From NCBI GenBank assembly GCA_021772565.1, contig JAJFLR010000060.1, positions 1-49,351 of the forward strand: a stretch of 49,351 bases of DNA, read 5' to 3'. The stretch comes from Opitutales bacterium (GTDB taxonomy: Bacteria > Verrucomicrobiota > Verrucomicrobiia > Opitutales > JAJFLR01). A program made the position numbers and the translations under genes. The notes below the pieces were generated by a model. That model was not told the origin of the DNA. It searched no databases and saw nothing but the letters and a program-made list of their open reading frames with translations. Shown here piece by piece: positions 18,578 through 26,873 of this stretch; positions within the stretch are counted from its first letter, which is position 1, and every line of letters starts with the position of its first letter.

Positions 18578-18955
18578 TTACAAATTGAAACTTTCACCAC
18601 ATGAACAACTTCCTTTAGCATTGGGGTTTTCATATTTAAACCCACCAGCAACTAGATTTTTCGAATAATCCAATGTTGTTCCCTTTAGGTACAATGCACT
18701 TTTACTGTCTACAATTACAATTGCTCCATTCGATTCTACTAATATATCTCCTTTTTTTGGTTCACGGTTAAACCTCATTTTATAAGAGAGCCCATTGCAT
18801 CCGCCACCAGTGATTGCCACTCTCAAAAATTCTCCTTTATCCTCACGAACTATCAATTCATTTATTTTAGCAGAAGCATCACTACTCAGCTTTATTAAAT
18901 TTTCGTTACCGACTCTGACACCTTCTTTGAGGTTATTTGTGATTGAATCTGCCAT
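18578..18955 (-). CDS. erpA: A-type iron-sulfur carrier/insertion protein (HesB/IscA/ErpA family)
   Basis: A 125-residue A-type Fe-S carrier that receives clusters from the scaffold and delivers them to target proteins. The three invariant cysteines are at C53 (GGGCNGLSY), C117 and C119 (GSCSCGESF), all intact. The N-terminal 20 residues are a variable extension. The ErpA versus IscA label is uncertain. The gene is divergent from the oxaloacetate decarboxylase gamma gene, and a 25-base palindrome sits 42 bases upstream of its start. SufU, the matching scaffold, is 4 kb away. Confidence 0.92.
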   Translation of the reverse strand: MADSITNNLKEGVRVGNENLIKLSSDASAKINELIVREDKGEFLRVAITGGGCNGLSYKMRFNREPKKGDILVESNGAIVIVDSKSALYLKGTTLDYSKNLVAGGFKYENPNAKGSCSCGESFNL

Positions 18956-18997
18956 AATTGTTAACTTTAACGCTATAATTTCGATTATTTATATTCA

Positions 18998-19022
18998 AGA
19001 TAGAATATTTAATATTCTATCT
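18998..19022. promoter_or_regulatory. perfect 12+1+12 palindrome in the erpA/oadG divergent region
   Basis: The arm AGATAGAATATT is followed by one T and then its exact complement AATATTCTATCT. At 25 bases with 12-base arms it is the longest near-perfect palindrome noticed in the intergenic DNA. Its position, 42 bases upstream of erpA and 126 bases upstream of oadG, fits an operator. It is AT-rich with no T-tract, so it is not a standard terminator. The regulator is unknown. Confidence 0.6.
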
Positions 19023-19148
19023 GTGTTTACCCAATATCAAATAAAGGTCATCATTTGAACTTGCTGTTTACATTACAATTTATTTTCTTAACGCTAAATT
19101 TTTTAGAACGGATGAAAATAATCTATTTTATATTTAATATATAGCACG

Positions 19149-19439
19149 ATGATCTCTGAATATCCGACAATAAGTCAAAATATACAATTTATTATAAATG
19201 GTTTTATAATAGTGATGCTTGTGTTGGGACTGTTGACAGTTTTGTGCACTATAATTGGGCATTTTTTTGTTCGATTTGAAAATCAAAAACCACAGACTAC
19301 TAAACCACAGTTGCCGAATCAACCCATTGATCTATCCCCTGAAATTGTTGCAGTCGTTGCCGCCGCTGTAAATGTTATCATCAAACAACCTTGTCGCGTT
19401 CTTGAAATTAAGCCGACAGATCAACCAGGCAATAAATAG
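19149..19439 (+). CDS. oadG: oxaloacetate decarboxylase gamma-like subunit
   Basis: A 96-residue protein with one transmembrane helix (residues 12-40, FIINGFIIVMLVLGLLTVLC plus following) and a soluble tail holding DLSPEIVAVVAAAVNVII, then PCRVLEIKP. This is the layout of the gamma subunit of sodium-pumping decarboxylases, which anchors the alpha subunit and biotin carrier to the membrane beta subunit. The E. coli-type histidine-rich zinc tail is not seen. It starts the oadG-biotin carrier-oadB operon, with 30 bases to the next gene. Confidence 0.85.
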   Translation: MISEYPTISQNIQFIINGFIIVMLVLGLLTVLCTIIGHFFVRFENQKPQTTKPQLPNQPIDLSPEIVAVVAAAVNVIIKQPCRVLEIKPTDQPGNK

Positions 19440-19469
19440 TTTCAATTGAGAAATAATATATAAAAAATC

Positions 19470-19829
19470 ATGATTAAAAAGTTACGCATTACTGTTGCAG
19501 AAAAAAAATATGATGTAACTGTTGAAATTTTAGATGATTCCATTTCAACACCACAGAGCCCACCTCCTCAAGCTCCCCCCCCACAAGTTTTATCTAAGCC
19601 TCCGCCAACGTCCGGAGGTAATCAAGTTCCCAGTCCCCTGGCCGGCAAAGTCGTTTCAGTAGAAGTTTCTATTGGACAGTCTGTTAATAGCGGTGATACT
19701 TTAATCACACTCGAAGCGATGAAAATGAACACTTATGTTACAGCTAACAGTCCCGGAACAGTTCAAGCCATACATGCTAAACCGGGCGATGAAGTTGAAG
19801 AAGGAAAAGCTCTGATAACATTGTCATAA
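19470..19829 (+). CDS. biotin carrier protein of the oxaloacetate decarboxylase
   Basis: A 119-residue biotinyl-domain protein. Residues 1-22 (KLRITVAEKKYDVTVEILDD) form the strand that precedes biotin domains. Residues 27-50 are a Pro/Gln-rich flexible linker. Residues 52-119 are a complete biotinyl domain with EAMKMNTYV, placing biotin on Lys85. It would shuttle CO2 from the OadA carboxyltransferase to OadB. In many bacteria this domain is fused to the end of OadA; here it is a separate gene, like GcdC or MmdC. It lies between oadG (30 bases) and oadB (8 bases). Confidence 0.94.
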   Translation: MIKKLRITVAEKKYDVTVEILDDSISTPQSPPPQAPPPQVLSKPPPTSGGNQVPSPLAGKVVSVEVSIGQSVNSGDTLITLEAMKMNTYVTANSPGTVQAIHAKPGDEVEEGKALITLS

Positions 19830-19837
19830 AATTTATA

Positions 19838-21247
19838 ATGATCTCCGAACTATCTCATTTCCTTCAAAATACTGGATTATTTCATTTCGATTGGCGCATG
19901 TGCGTGATGATATTCGTTGTATTTATTTTACTTTATTTAGCAGTTTACAAAAATTTTGAACCCTTATTGCTCGTGCCGATAGCTTTTGGTGCACTACTTG
20001 CAAATTTACCGACGGAAGGAATTATTAATAAACCGGCAGGTTCCGTCTACAGTCCTGTCAATGGAAGAATAGTTGAAGTAGAATACGAACTTAATCAATG
20101 GGTTAGTTTACCCAAAGTTTATAGAAAAGAACAGATGCCGGTGTTATTTCAGATTCAGGAAATCGATAATGATGGAAATCCAATACTGGATAAAAATGGA
20201 AAAATAGTAATTCATAAAGTCAAAGCTGAAGCCGCAGGTCGAGTGACGCAAATTTATAGAAAAGTAGGGGATAAAGTATTGGCAGGGGAACTGGTTTTAG
20301 ATTTGTATAATGATCATCCCGGTGGACTCTTTCATTATATTTCTAAAGGTATATATCTGGAAATTTTTCCTCCGCTTATATTTCTTGGTGTTGGAGCTTT
20401 GACAGATTTTGGACCCCTAATTGCCAGACCAAGTACTCTCTTACTTGGGGCAGCGGCACAATTTGGCGTTTTCGCTACATTTTTAGGTGCTGCATTCATT
20501 GGGTTTAATGCATTTGAATCTGCAGCAATTGGAATAATCGGAGGGGCCGATGGTCCCACATCAATTTTTTTGGCCAATAAATTAGCTCCCCACTTACTTG
20601 CTCCAATCGCGGTATCCGCTTACAGCTATATGTCGTTGGTTCCTATAATCCAGCCGCCGATAATGCGTCTGTTAACCACAGAAGCAGAGCGAAAAATCAG
20701 GATGAAATCTTTGCGTAAGGTATCCAAAACCGAGAAGCTTGTTTTTGCTTTAGTTGTGACAATTGCGTGTGTTTTGCTTGTTCCCGCAGCATCAGCTCTT
20801 ATAGCGATGTTGATGCTTGGAAATTTCATACGTGAGTGTGGAGTAACAGAACGTTTATCTAAAGCTGCTCAAAATGAGATTATAAATATTGTTACTATTT
20901 TTTTAGGAACAAGCGTTGGCATTACCATGACAGGTGATCGATTTTTACGTTTTGAAACTTTAAAAATTTTAGGTCTCGGTATTGTAGCTTTTGGATTTGC
21001 CACAGCCTCAGGGCTAATAATGGCAAAACTTATGAACCTGGTTTTCCGAAAAAATCCGATAAATCCGCTGATTGGATCCGCCGGAGTTTCTGCTGTTCCG
21101 ATGGCAGCACGGGTCTCTCAAGTTGAAGGGCAAAAAGCAGATCCTAATAATTTTCTGCTGATGCATGCTATGGGGCCGAACGTTGCCGGTGTGATTGGAA
21201 CTGCACTCGTTGCAGGATATTTTATTTCTGCTCTAGGCAGCCATTAA
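19838..21247 (+). CDS. oadB: oxaloacetate decarboxylase beta subunit (sodium pump) with inserted lipoyl-like domain
   Basis: A 469-residue polytopic membrane protein that decarboxylates carboxybiotin and exports Na+. Conserved features include LEIFPPLIFLGVGALTDFGPL with the key Asp190, GIIGGADGPTSIFL, AAYSYM-like SAYSYMSLVPIIQPPIM, and the C-terminal NPLIGSAGVSAVPMAARVSQ and LLMHAMGPNVAGVIG. Between the first membrane hairpin and this core, residues about 65-162 form a soluble insert with two half-barrel motifs (GSVYSPVNGRIVEVE and AEAAGRVTQIYRKVGDKVLAG) like a biotinyl/lipoyl barrel but without the modified lysine motif. The family has variable sequence at this point, but the barrel-like character is notable. 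Confidence 0.94.
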   Translation: MISELSHFLQNTGLFHFDWRMCVMIFVVFILLYLAVYKNFEPLLLVPIAFGALLANLPTEGIINKPAGSVYSPVNGRIVEVEYELNQWVSLPKVYRKEQMPVLFQIQEIDNDGNPILDKNGKIVIHKVKAEAAGRVTQIYRKVGDKVLAGELVLDLYNDHPGGLFHYISKGIYLEIFPPLIFLGVGALTDFGPLIARPSTLLLGAAAQFGVFATFLGAAFIGFNAFESAAIGIIGGADGPTSIFLANKLAPHLLAPIAVSAYSYMSLVPIIQPPIMRLLTTEAERKIRMKSLRKVSKTEKLVFALVVTIACVLLVPAASALIAMLMLGNFIRECGVTERLSKAAQNEIINIVTIFLGTSVGITMTGDRFLRFETLKILGLGIVAFGFATASGLIMAKLMNLVFRKNPINPLIGSAGVSAVPMAARVSQVEGQKADPNNFLLMHAMGPNVAGVIGTALVAGYFISALGSH

Positions 21248-21317
21248 ATATATGTCAGAAGAGATTTATTCTCTCATTAAGGCAATGTGAGCACTCCAAA
21301 ATAAATTACTGCATATT

Positions 21318-22340
21318 ATGAATATTGAAGAATTTCGAGGGAGATATCCAGATGTCGTATTACTAGATAGTAAAAACATCGAACAACTAACGGATTATCT
21401 CAGTAAGAGAAATTTTTTGGATATTAATGAAAGTATTATTAATGCAAAAAAAATTGGTGATGGGAATATGAATTACACCTGTCGAGTGACTACTAACCAG
21501 CGATCTTTTATCCTAAAGCAATCGCGTCCATGGGTAGAAAAATATCCAACTATTGAAGCACCCTGGGATAGAGTTATCCGAGAATATCGATTTTATGACT
21601 GCGTCCGTAATTCTGAAGAGGTATCCAATTTAATGCCTGTAGCATTTAATATTGATCCAATATCTCGAATTTTTATTAGTGAAGATTTGGGGGAGACCGG
21701 AGATTTTACTGATCTTTACAAAGGTAAAGGAATATCAAATGATGAAGTTGCGGTTCTTGCTAAATGGTTAAGTTCACTCCATCAAATAAAATTCAGTGAT
21801 GAAATTAAATCTTCATTGCGAAATCGTGATATGCGTGAGTTGAACCACGAACATATTTTTAATTTTCCTCTGAATAAATTAAATGGTCTTGATCTGGATC
21901 AAATTACACCGGGATTAAGGGATATAGCCGATCAATATTGCCAAGATGAAAAGTATGTTAATTCTATCAAAGAGTTGGGCAAAAATTATTTATCTGATGG
22001 TGATATTTTATTGCATGGTGATTATTTCCCGGGTAGTTGGCTGAGAACCCAAAATGGAATTAAAATTATTGACCCGGAATTTTGTTTTTTCGGAAGTGCA
22101 GAATTTGATGTAGGGGTGGTCATAGCCCATCTCAATCTGGCGAGTCAAAAAAATGAACAAATTGAATATTTTCAAAATGAATATATAGCTAATAAAAGTT
22201 TTAATATAAGTTTAGCTAGACAATTTACCGGTGTCGAAATCATGAGACGGCTCATCGGAGTTGCACAGTTGCCACTTTCGCTAAATATAGAGAATAAAAT
22301 TGAATTGTTAAATCTATCTCGCAATCTGCTTGTAGAATAG
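21318..22340 (+). CDS. APH-fold small-molecule kinase, methylthioribose kinase-like
   Basis: A 340-residue aminoglycoside-phosphotransferase-fold kinase. The N-lobe has GDGNMNYTCRV and the ATP-binding lysine in SFILKQSRPWVEKYP. The catalytic loop is LLHGDYFPGSWL (H232-G-D234) and the metal-binding Asp is in IIDPEFCFFGSAEFDVG (about 251). These match methylthioribose kinase more closely than antibiotic kinases. MtnK phosphorylates methylthioribose in methionine salvage, but no mtnA or other salvage gene is nearby, so the substrate is inferred. It follows oadB after 70 bases on the same strand. Confidence 0.75.
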   Translation: MNIEEFRGRYPDVVLLDSKNIEQLTDYLSKRNFLDINESIINAKKIGDGNMNYTCRVTTNQRSFILKQSRPWVEKYPTIEAPWDRVIREYRFYDCVRNSEEVSNLMPVAFNIDPISRIFISEDLGETGDFTDLYKGKGISNDEVAVLAKWLSSLHQIKFSDEIKSSLRNRDMRELNHEHIFNFPLNKLNGLDLDQITPGLRDIADQYCQDEKYVNSIKELGKNYLSDGDILLHGDYFPGSWLRTQNGIKIIDPEFCFFGSAEFDVGVVIAHLNLASQKNEQIEYFQNEYIANKSFNISLARQFTGVEIMRRLIGVAQLPLSLNIENKIELLNLSRNLLVE

Positions 22341-22516
22341 TACAATTAAATTTCAGATCTAAATTTGACAAATTGCCACATCTTTTCTATTTTTTAGTTT
22401 GATATAATACTATAGTTTAGAAAGTCATACCCTGAAATTATAAATTTAAAAATATTGTAAACTGGCTGCTATCTGTTTACTCATTATTTGCCTTAAACAA
22501 TTATAATTAAAAATTA

Positions 22517-22951
22517 ATGCGCTTACCGCTAGCAGAAGAAATCCAAATTACCAGTGTCTTGGAAATATTTTTAGATGCCTATGGCAATAAAGATATTAAT
22601 ACAATGATGCGGTGTTTTTCAGATGATCCTGACACAGTTGTTATCGGTCCTGGTGAGCAGGAGAAAATTATGGGTACGTCAAATATCCACAATTCTTTTG
22701 CCAGAGATATGCAAGGGGCGGATGATTTAAAATTTAAACTCACCTGGCAAGTCGTTGCCGGCTCCGGTCCTGTTTCTTGGGTTGCATCAGAATGTTTTGT
22801 TGATATCACTGTTCAGGGTATCACAACATCCGTAAAAGCAAGATGGACAGTTGTCCTTGAAAACCGCGGTGGGTATTGGCTCATCAGACATTCTCACTTT
22901 TCTCTACCTGCTGGAGAAGGGGAAGAAGAGGAGCAGCAGCAACAATATTAA
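22517..22951 (+). CDS. SnoaL-like (NTF2-fold) protein
   Basis: A 144-residue single-domain protein of the SnoaL/NTF2-like superfamily. The helix-strand pattern ITSVLEIFLDAYGNKDINTMMRCFSDDPDTVVIGPG, the WVASECFVDITV strand and the end RWTVVLENRGGYWLIRHSHFSLP are typical. The family includes enzymes and ligand-binding proteins, and no catalytic residues point to one reaction. The last 13 residues are a low-complexity acidic and Gln run coded by repeated GAA/GAG/CAG triplets. It sits alone, 176 bases after the kinase and convergent with sufU. Confidence 0.83.
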   Translation: MRLPLAEEIQITSVLEIFLDAYGNKDINTMMRCFSDDPDTVVIGPGEQEKIMGTSNIHNSFARDMQGADDLKFKLTWQVVAGSGPVSWVASECFVDITVQGITTSVKARWTVVLENRGGYWLIRHSHFSLPAGEGEEEEQQQQY

Positions 22952-23021
22952 CATAATATAAATTTACCTAAACCTGAGTCACTAGTTAATAGACTATTAT
23001 AATTATTGATTTGTGATCAAT

Positions 23022-23477
23022 CTATTCCGTCGATATGACTGTATTTCCATCAAGTGCAGCATCCAATGTGTGCCATGCCAGCGTTGCACATTTAATTCTT
23101 GCCGGAAATTTTCTAACACCGGCCAAGGCTGCTAAATCTCCACTCTCATCTAAATCAATTTCTTGATCGTTATTTCCAGTTAATATTTTATTGACATCTA
23201 AAATTATTTTGCGTGCTTCATTGACAGTTTTTCCCATCACTTTTTTTGTCATTAATGACGATGATGCTTTTGATATTGCGCACCCTTCCCCTTGAAAGCT
23301 AACGTCTTTAACGATGTTGTCTTTGACTATCAAAAAAATAGTTACTTCGTCACCACAAACTGGATTATTTCCATCGGCTTTATGGGTACATGCCTCGATA
23401 GCACGATAATTTCTGGGCCGACTATTGTGATCTAAAATTATTTCCTGATAGAGTTCCTGTAAGTTTTCATCAATCAT
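23022..23477 (-). CDS. sufU: Fe-S cluster assembly scaffold/sulfur-transfer protein SufU
   Basis: A 151-residue IscU/SufU-fold protein. Conserved C41 and D43 (NPVCGDEV), C66 (GEGCAIS) and C130 (RIKCATLAW) are present. The GEGCAISKASSSLM motif and the extra segment between C66 and C130 mark the SufU branch, which passes sulfur from SufS to SufBCD. Neither sufS nor sufBCD is within the window. It is divergent from oadA across a 177-base region containing one perfect DnaA box. Confidence 0.93.
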   Translation of the reverse strand: MIDENLQELYQEIILDHNSRPRNYRAIEACTHKADGNNPVCGDEVTIFLIVKDNIVKDVSFQGEGCAISKASSSLMTKKVMGKTVNEARKIILDVNKILTGNNDQEIDLDESGDLAALAGVRKFPARIKCATLAWHTLDAALDGNTVISTE

Positions 23478-23507
23478 TGATCAAATTTAAAATTTTGTTC
23501 ATACTTT

Positions 23508-23516
23508 TTATCCACA
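23508..23516 (+). promoter_or_regulatory. single perfect DnaA box (TTATCCACA)
   Basis: An exact match to the 9-base DnaA-box consensus in the sufU/oadA divergent region. Only one copy is seen and no AT-rich unwinding element with clustered boxes surrounds it. It is not evidence of an origin, and may be a DnaA titration or regulatory site or a chance match. Confidence 0.3.
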
Positions 23517-23654
23517 CCTTATGTAAATAACAAATGATTAAGCTTATAAATACATAGTTTAATTCTAGGATTGAATATCTGAGTAGATTAAGATTTTTTA
23601 TCACCTATAATTTACAGGTTGCAAATGATTCATTAAAAATAAAATTTATTAATT

Positions 23655-25103
23655 ATGAGTAATGTAATTTTTAATAACATGGTTTTAAGGGATGGGCATC
23701 AATCTCTAACTGCCACCCGTATGCGAACTGAACAAATGATTCCGGCACTTGATGATCTTGATAGTTTGGGATTCGGTGCACTTGAAACTTGGGGTGGCGC
23801 GACTATCGACTCTGGATTGCGATTTCTCGGAGAATTTCCATTCGATCGGCTTGATGCTTTAAAAAAAGGGGCTCCGAAAACTGATCATATGATGCTGCTT
23901 CGAGGGCAGAATATTGTGCAGTATTCAAATTTCCCTGATGATGTTGTTGAAGCATTTGTAAAATGTTCTGTCAAACATGGAATGGATATATTTCGAATTT
24001 TTGATGCCTTAAATGATATGCGGAATATAGAGACTGCTGTCAAAGCCGTTAAAGCATCCGGCAAACATGCTCAAGGTACAATTTGTTACACTTCTAGTCC
24101 TGTTCACACGATTGAAAAATTTATTCAAACAGGTGTTGAAATCGAAGAATTAGGCTGTGATTCAATTTGTATAAAAGATATGGCGGGGTTGATCCCTCCG
24201 TATATTGCCTATGAGATTATTAAGGGCCTGAAGGCAAAAGTTAAAATACCAATCAATATTCATACGCACGAAACTGCTGGCCTGGGCGCACCCACTTATT
24301 ATGCCAGTATTGAAGCTGGAGTTGATATGATCGATACATCAATTGTGCCTTTTGCTAACGGAACCGGTCAGCCGGATACCGTTCGAATGCTATCTCTTTT
24401 GGAAAATCATCCACGCAAACCTGATTATGATTTAGAGAAATTAAAAAATTTACGCACCCATTTTGAAAAAGTTTACAAAGAGCTTGCTGATTTTACAAAT
24501 TTCTCAAACGAACGTGTCGACACTGATGCTCTGACTTATCAAGTTCCAGGTGGAATGTTGAGCAATTTCCGTAATCAGCTTAAAGAACAAAAAATGGAGG
24601 ATCGTTTCGATGAAGTGTTTAGAGAAATCCCTCACGTGAGAAAATGTCTTGGCTGGATACCACTAGTTACGCCGACATCTCAAATCGTCGGAGTACAAGC
24701 GATGCTTAACGTGAAATTTGGTCGCTGGAAAAACTTTTCCCCGCAGGCTACTGATATTGCTCTCGGCTATTATGGAACTACACCGGCACCAGTTGATGCT
24801 GAAGTTCGTAAAATTGCTGCAGAAAAAAGTGGAAAGGAGCCGATAGATTGTCGACCTGCAGATCTACAAGAATCGCGCATGGATAAACTTAGATCTGAGC
24901 TAAAGGAAAAGGGATTTCCGGATGATGATGAAAATTGCGTCATTCATGCTATGTTCCCTCAAGAACTGGAAAAATATTATAAGAAAAAGAAAGAAGCTGA
25001 AGAAGCTCCAAAAAATATTTCTGAAAGTGATGGTGAGCCTAAACGATTTGCGCTGACGATCGATGGACAACGTCACGATGTTTTAGTTGAGGAACTGAAT
25101 TGA
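23655..25103 (+). CDS. oadA: oxaloacetate decarboxylase alpha subunit (carboxyltransferase, no biotin domain)
   Basis: A 482-residue carboxyltransferase that moves CO2 from oxaloacetate to biotin. The TIM-barrel motifs are VLRDGHQSLTATRM (R12-D13), the carboxylated lysine K174 in ICIKDMAGLIPP, and metal ligands H203/H205 in INIHTHETAG. The conserved C-terminal domain (YQVPGGMLSNFRNQLKEQ to NCVIHAMFPQE) is complete. The protein ends shortly after FALTIDGQRHDVLVEELN, a strand like that preceding biotin domains, with no biotinyl domain. The separate biotin carrier 4 kb upstream supplies it. The gene is detached from the oadG-carrier-oadB operon. Pyruvate or methylmalonyl-CoA specificity is less likely given its length and motifs. 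Confidence 0.94.
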   Translation: MSNVIFNNMVLRDGHQSLTATRMRTEQMIPALDDLDSLGFGALETWGGATIDSGLRFLGEFPFDRLDALKKGAPKTDHMMLLRGQNIVQYSNFPDDVVEAFVKCSVKHGMDIFRIFDALNDMRNIETAVKAVKASGKHAQGTICYTSSPVHTIEKFIQTGVEIEELGCDSICIKDMAGLIPPYIAYEIIKGLKAKVKIPINIHTHETAGLGAPTYYASIEAGVDMIDTSIVPFANGTGQPDTVRMLSLLENHPRKPDYDLEKLKNLRTHFEKVYKELADFTNFSNERVDTDALTYQVPGGMLSNFRNQLKEQKMEDRFDEVFREIPHVRKCLGWIPLVTPTSQIVGVQAMLNVKFGRWKNFSPQATDIALGYYGTTPAPVDAEVRKIAAEKSGKEPIDCRPADLQESRMDKLRSELKEKGFPDDDENCVIHAMFPQELEKYYKKKKEAEEAPKNISESDGEPKRFALTIDGQRHDVLVEELN

Positions 25104-25175
25104 GAATTAATAAAGTAAGTCTTTTTTCTAATAATATTTGCATTACTCAATAAGGTCTTCAATATTCTGTAATTT

Positions 25176-25934
25176 ATGAGTAACAATGATGACCATCCCA
25201 TACTTCAACATGCACCAATCATTGAGGCAGTATTCGACATACAATGTCGATCAGATTCGCATCTCAATTCTGATGACATAAAACAAAAAGCAATTAACCT
25301 ATTAAACCAGTCGTATCCACATGTTAGAAATGAATATATTCTAGAACAACAAATACAATCAAGTGATCAAAAGTCTTATGAGTTAACTGTTAATGAAGAA
25401 TTAAAAGGATTTCGTTTTATTTCTGATGATAAACTTCAATTAATTCAATTTCGTAGGGACGGGATTTCCTTTAATCGTCTAGCACCATATTCTGCATTTG
25501 AAGATTATCTTCCAATAGTTAAAAGTAATTGGAAAATATATTATGACATTACTTCCCCAGTCGAAATTACACGGATTGCCCAACGTTTTATTAATAAAAT
25601 AAATATACCATTAAATGATGGAAGTGTTGATCTCGAACGTTATTTAAAAGTCGTGCCTAAATTAGTTAACGAAAAAAAATTCATTTTAACAGGGTTTCTA
25701 AACCAAGTACAGATAACAGATAATGATAAACTTTATTCTGCAAATGTTACAATAACAAATCATAAAACTATAAAAGGGTTACTACCAATTATCTTAGATA
25801 TTGACGTTTACTACAAACATCGATTTGATTCTAGTTCAATAGACTTTTGGCAACATTTTGAAAATCTTAGGGTCTTTAAAAACAAAATTTTTTATGATAG
25901 CTTAACTGAAGAGTGTTTAGAACTTTTTAAATGA
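25176..25934 (+). CDS. TIGR04255-family protein (first gene of an unknown module)
   Basis: A 252-residue protein matching the sporadically distributed TIGR04255 family. Hallmarks are LQHAPIIEAVFDIQ at the start, IQFRRDGISFNRLAPYSAFEDYLPIV, ITRIAQRFINKINIPL, and FENLRVFKNKIFYDSLTEECLELF at the end. No catalytic motif, membrane segment or signal is visible, so it is probably cytosolic. Its biochemical role is not known to me. It overlaps the next gene by 4 bases (ATGA), starting a tight four-gene transcription unit inserted between oadA and pyrE. Confidence 0.85.
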   Translation: MSNNDDHPILQHAPIIEAVFDIQCRSDSHLNSDDIKQKAINLLNQSYPHVRNEYILEQQIQSSDQKSYELTVNEELKGFRFISDDKLQLIQFRRDGISFNRLAPYSAFEDYLPIVKSNWKIYYDITSPVEITRIAQRFINKINIPLNDGSVDLERYLKVVPKLVNEKKFILTGFLNQVQITDNDKLYSANVTITNHKTIKGLLPIILDIDVYYKHRFDSSSIDFWQHFENLRVFKNKIFYDSLTEECLELFK

Positions 25935-26425
25935 ATTTAGTAGCAGCAAATAATTTCACATCGTTTACATCTTTGCCAAGTTCGGGTGCTAAAAGTAGCG
26001 AAGGAAACATAGTTTATGAACGTATAATGGATTATGTTGAGAAATATAATCAATCAATTGCAATTTCAGGAAATAAAAGAGTGACCAATGATGAGTTATG
26101 CGATGTTTATTTAGAATGTAAAAACCCTAATTGGGATGGATATAATGCAATTCCCGTATCAATAGAAATTTGTAAAGCTGCATTGAAATTTACTCAAGCA
26201 TTGCCAATAGATATACCGGCTCCAGAGGTTTCTGCTGAGGCTGATGGAGAAATTTCATTTGAATGGTATCAAGGAACAAAAAAAATATTTTCTGTAAGTA
26301 TTGGAGCTAACAACCGTTTGTCATTTGCAGGTATAGACGGCGATGAGGAATGGTATGGTGTGAGTACATTTATTGATCAGATATCACCAAAAGTTATTTC
26401 TGGCATTTTTAGCATAATTATATAA
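25931..26425 (+). CDS. conserved unknown protein with NWDGYNA motif (second gene of module)
   Basis: A 164-residue protein of no recognised function. Visible hallmarks are the central NPNWDGYNAIPVS, a helix (CKAALKFTQALP), then DIPAPEVSAEADGEISFEWYQGTKKIFSVSIGANNRLSFAGIDG, a pattern recurring in sporadic bacterial proteins encoded beside TIGR04255-type genes. The C-terminus is a short hydrophobic strand (VISGIFSIII), too short to call a membrane anchor. It overlaps the genes on both sides (4 bases and 1 base), so all three are likely made in fixed ratio and may form a complex. Confidence 0.75.
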   Translation: MNLVAANNFTSFTSLPSSGAKSSEGNIVYERIMDYVEKYNQSIAISGNKRVTNDELCDVYLECKNPNWDGYNAIPVSIEICKAALKFTQALPIDIPAPEVSAEADGEISFEWYQGTKKIFSVSIGANNRLSFAGIDGDEEWYGVSTFIDQISPKVISGIFSIII

Positions 26426-26847
26426 TGAAAAAATTGCCTTCTAGCTTACTTGAAAAAGTTGATGATAGTGAAAAAATAACACGTTTCATCATATATTCAA
26501 GGTTTATTAACAAGGATAGAAATCGAGTTAAATCTTCAGCATTTATCCCTAACCCATCGAATTTACAACTATCTGTATCTCGAATATGTGATTTATCAGA
26601 TGAAAACATTTGGGCATTGTCTAAACCGGTTTATGAAATTCGCAAAAAACTATATGGTAGGGCTGATATTGAAGCTCATTTAATCCGGAATGAAAAATTA
26701 AATGTCGTTTCAAGCGAACCACCAGAAAGACACGCTAATGTTGTAGGATGGCACAATAATGACGGTAAAATCCAAAAAGCTAGACACAAAAAAATTGCAC
26801 TAAAATTAGCAGATGATGCTAAATTGGTACTTTGTTCGTCAAAATAG
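26425..26847 (+). CDS. conserved unknown protein with LSVSRICDLS motif (third gene of module)
   Basis: A 140-residue basic protein of no recognised function. The layout KITRFIIYSRFINKDRNRVK, AFIPNPSNLQLSVSRICDLSDENIWAL, a YGRADIEA segment and PPERHANVVGWHN with a closing helix looks like a conserved family that often accompanies the NWDGYNA type. The conserved H and W in RHANVVGW could be functional, but no known active site is implied. Its ATG overlaps the previous stop by one base (TAATG). The membrane protein gene follows 26 bases later. Confidence 0.72.
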   Translation: MKKLPSSLLEKVDDSEKITRFIIYSRFINKDRNRVKSSAFIPNPSNLQLSVSRICDLSDENIWALSKPVYEIRKKLYGRADIEAHLIRNEKLNVVSSEPPERHANVVGWHNNDGKIQKARHKKIALKLADDAKLVLCSSK

Positions 26848-26873
26848 GGTCTGGATAAAATTGATTATAGCTC

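Noticed and set aside
22365-22408. TTGACA and TATAAT upstream of the SnoaL-like gene as one promoter
   Set aside because: They are 32 bases apart, too far for a sigma-70 promoter; the TATAAT alone may still be a -10.
23508-23516. DnaA box as a replication origin
   Set aside because: Only one box was found and no cluster, unwinding element or origin genes surround it.
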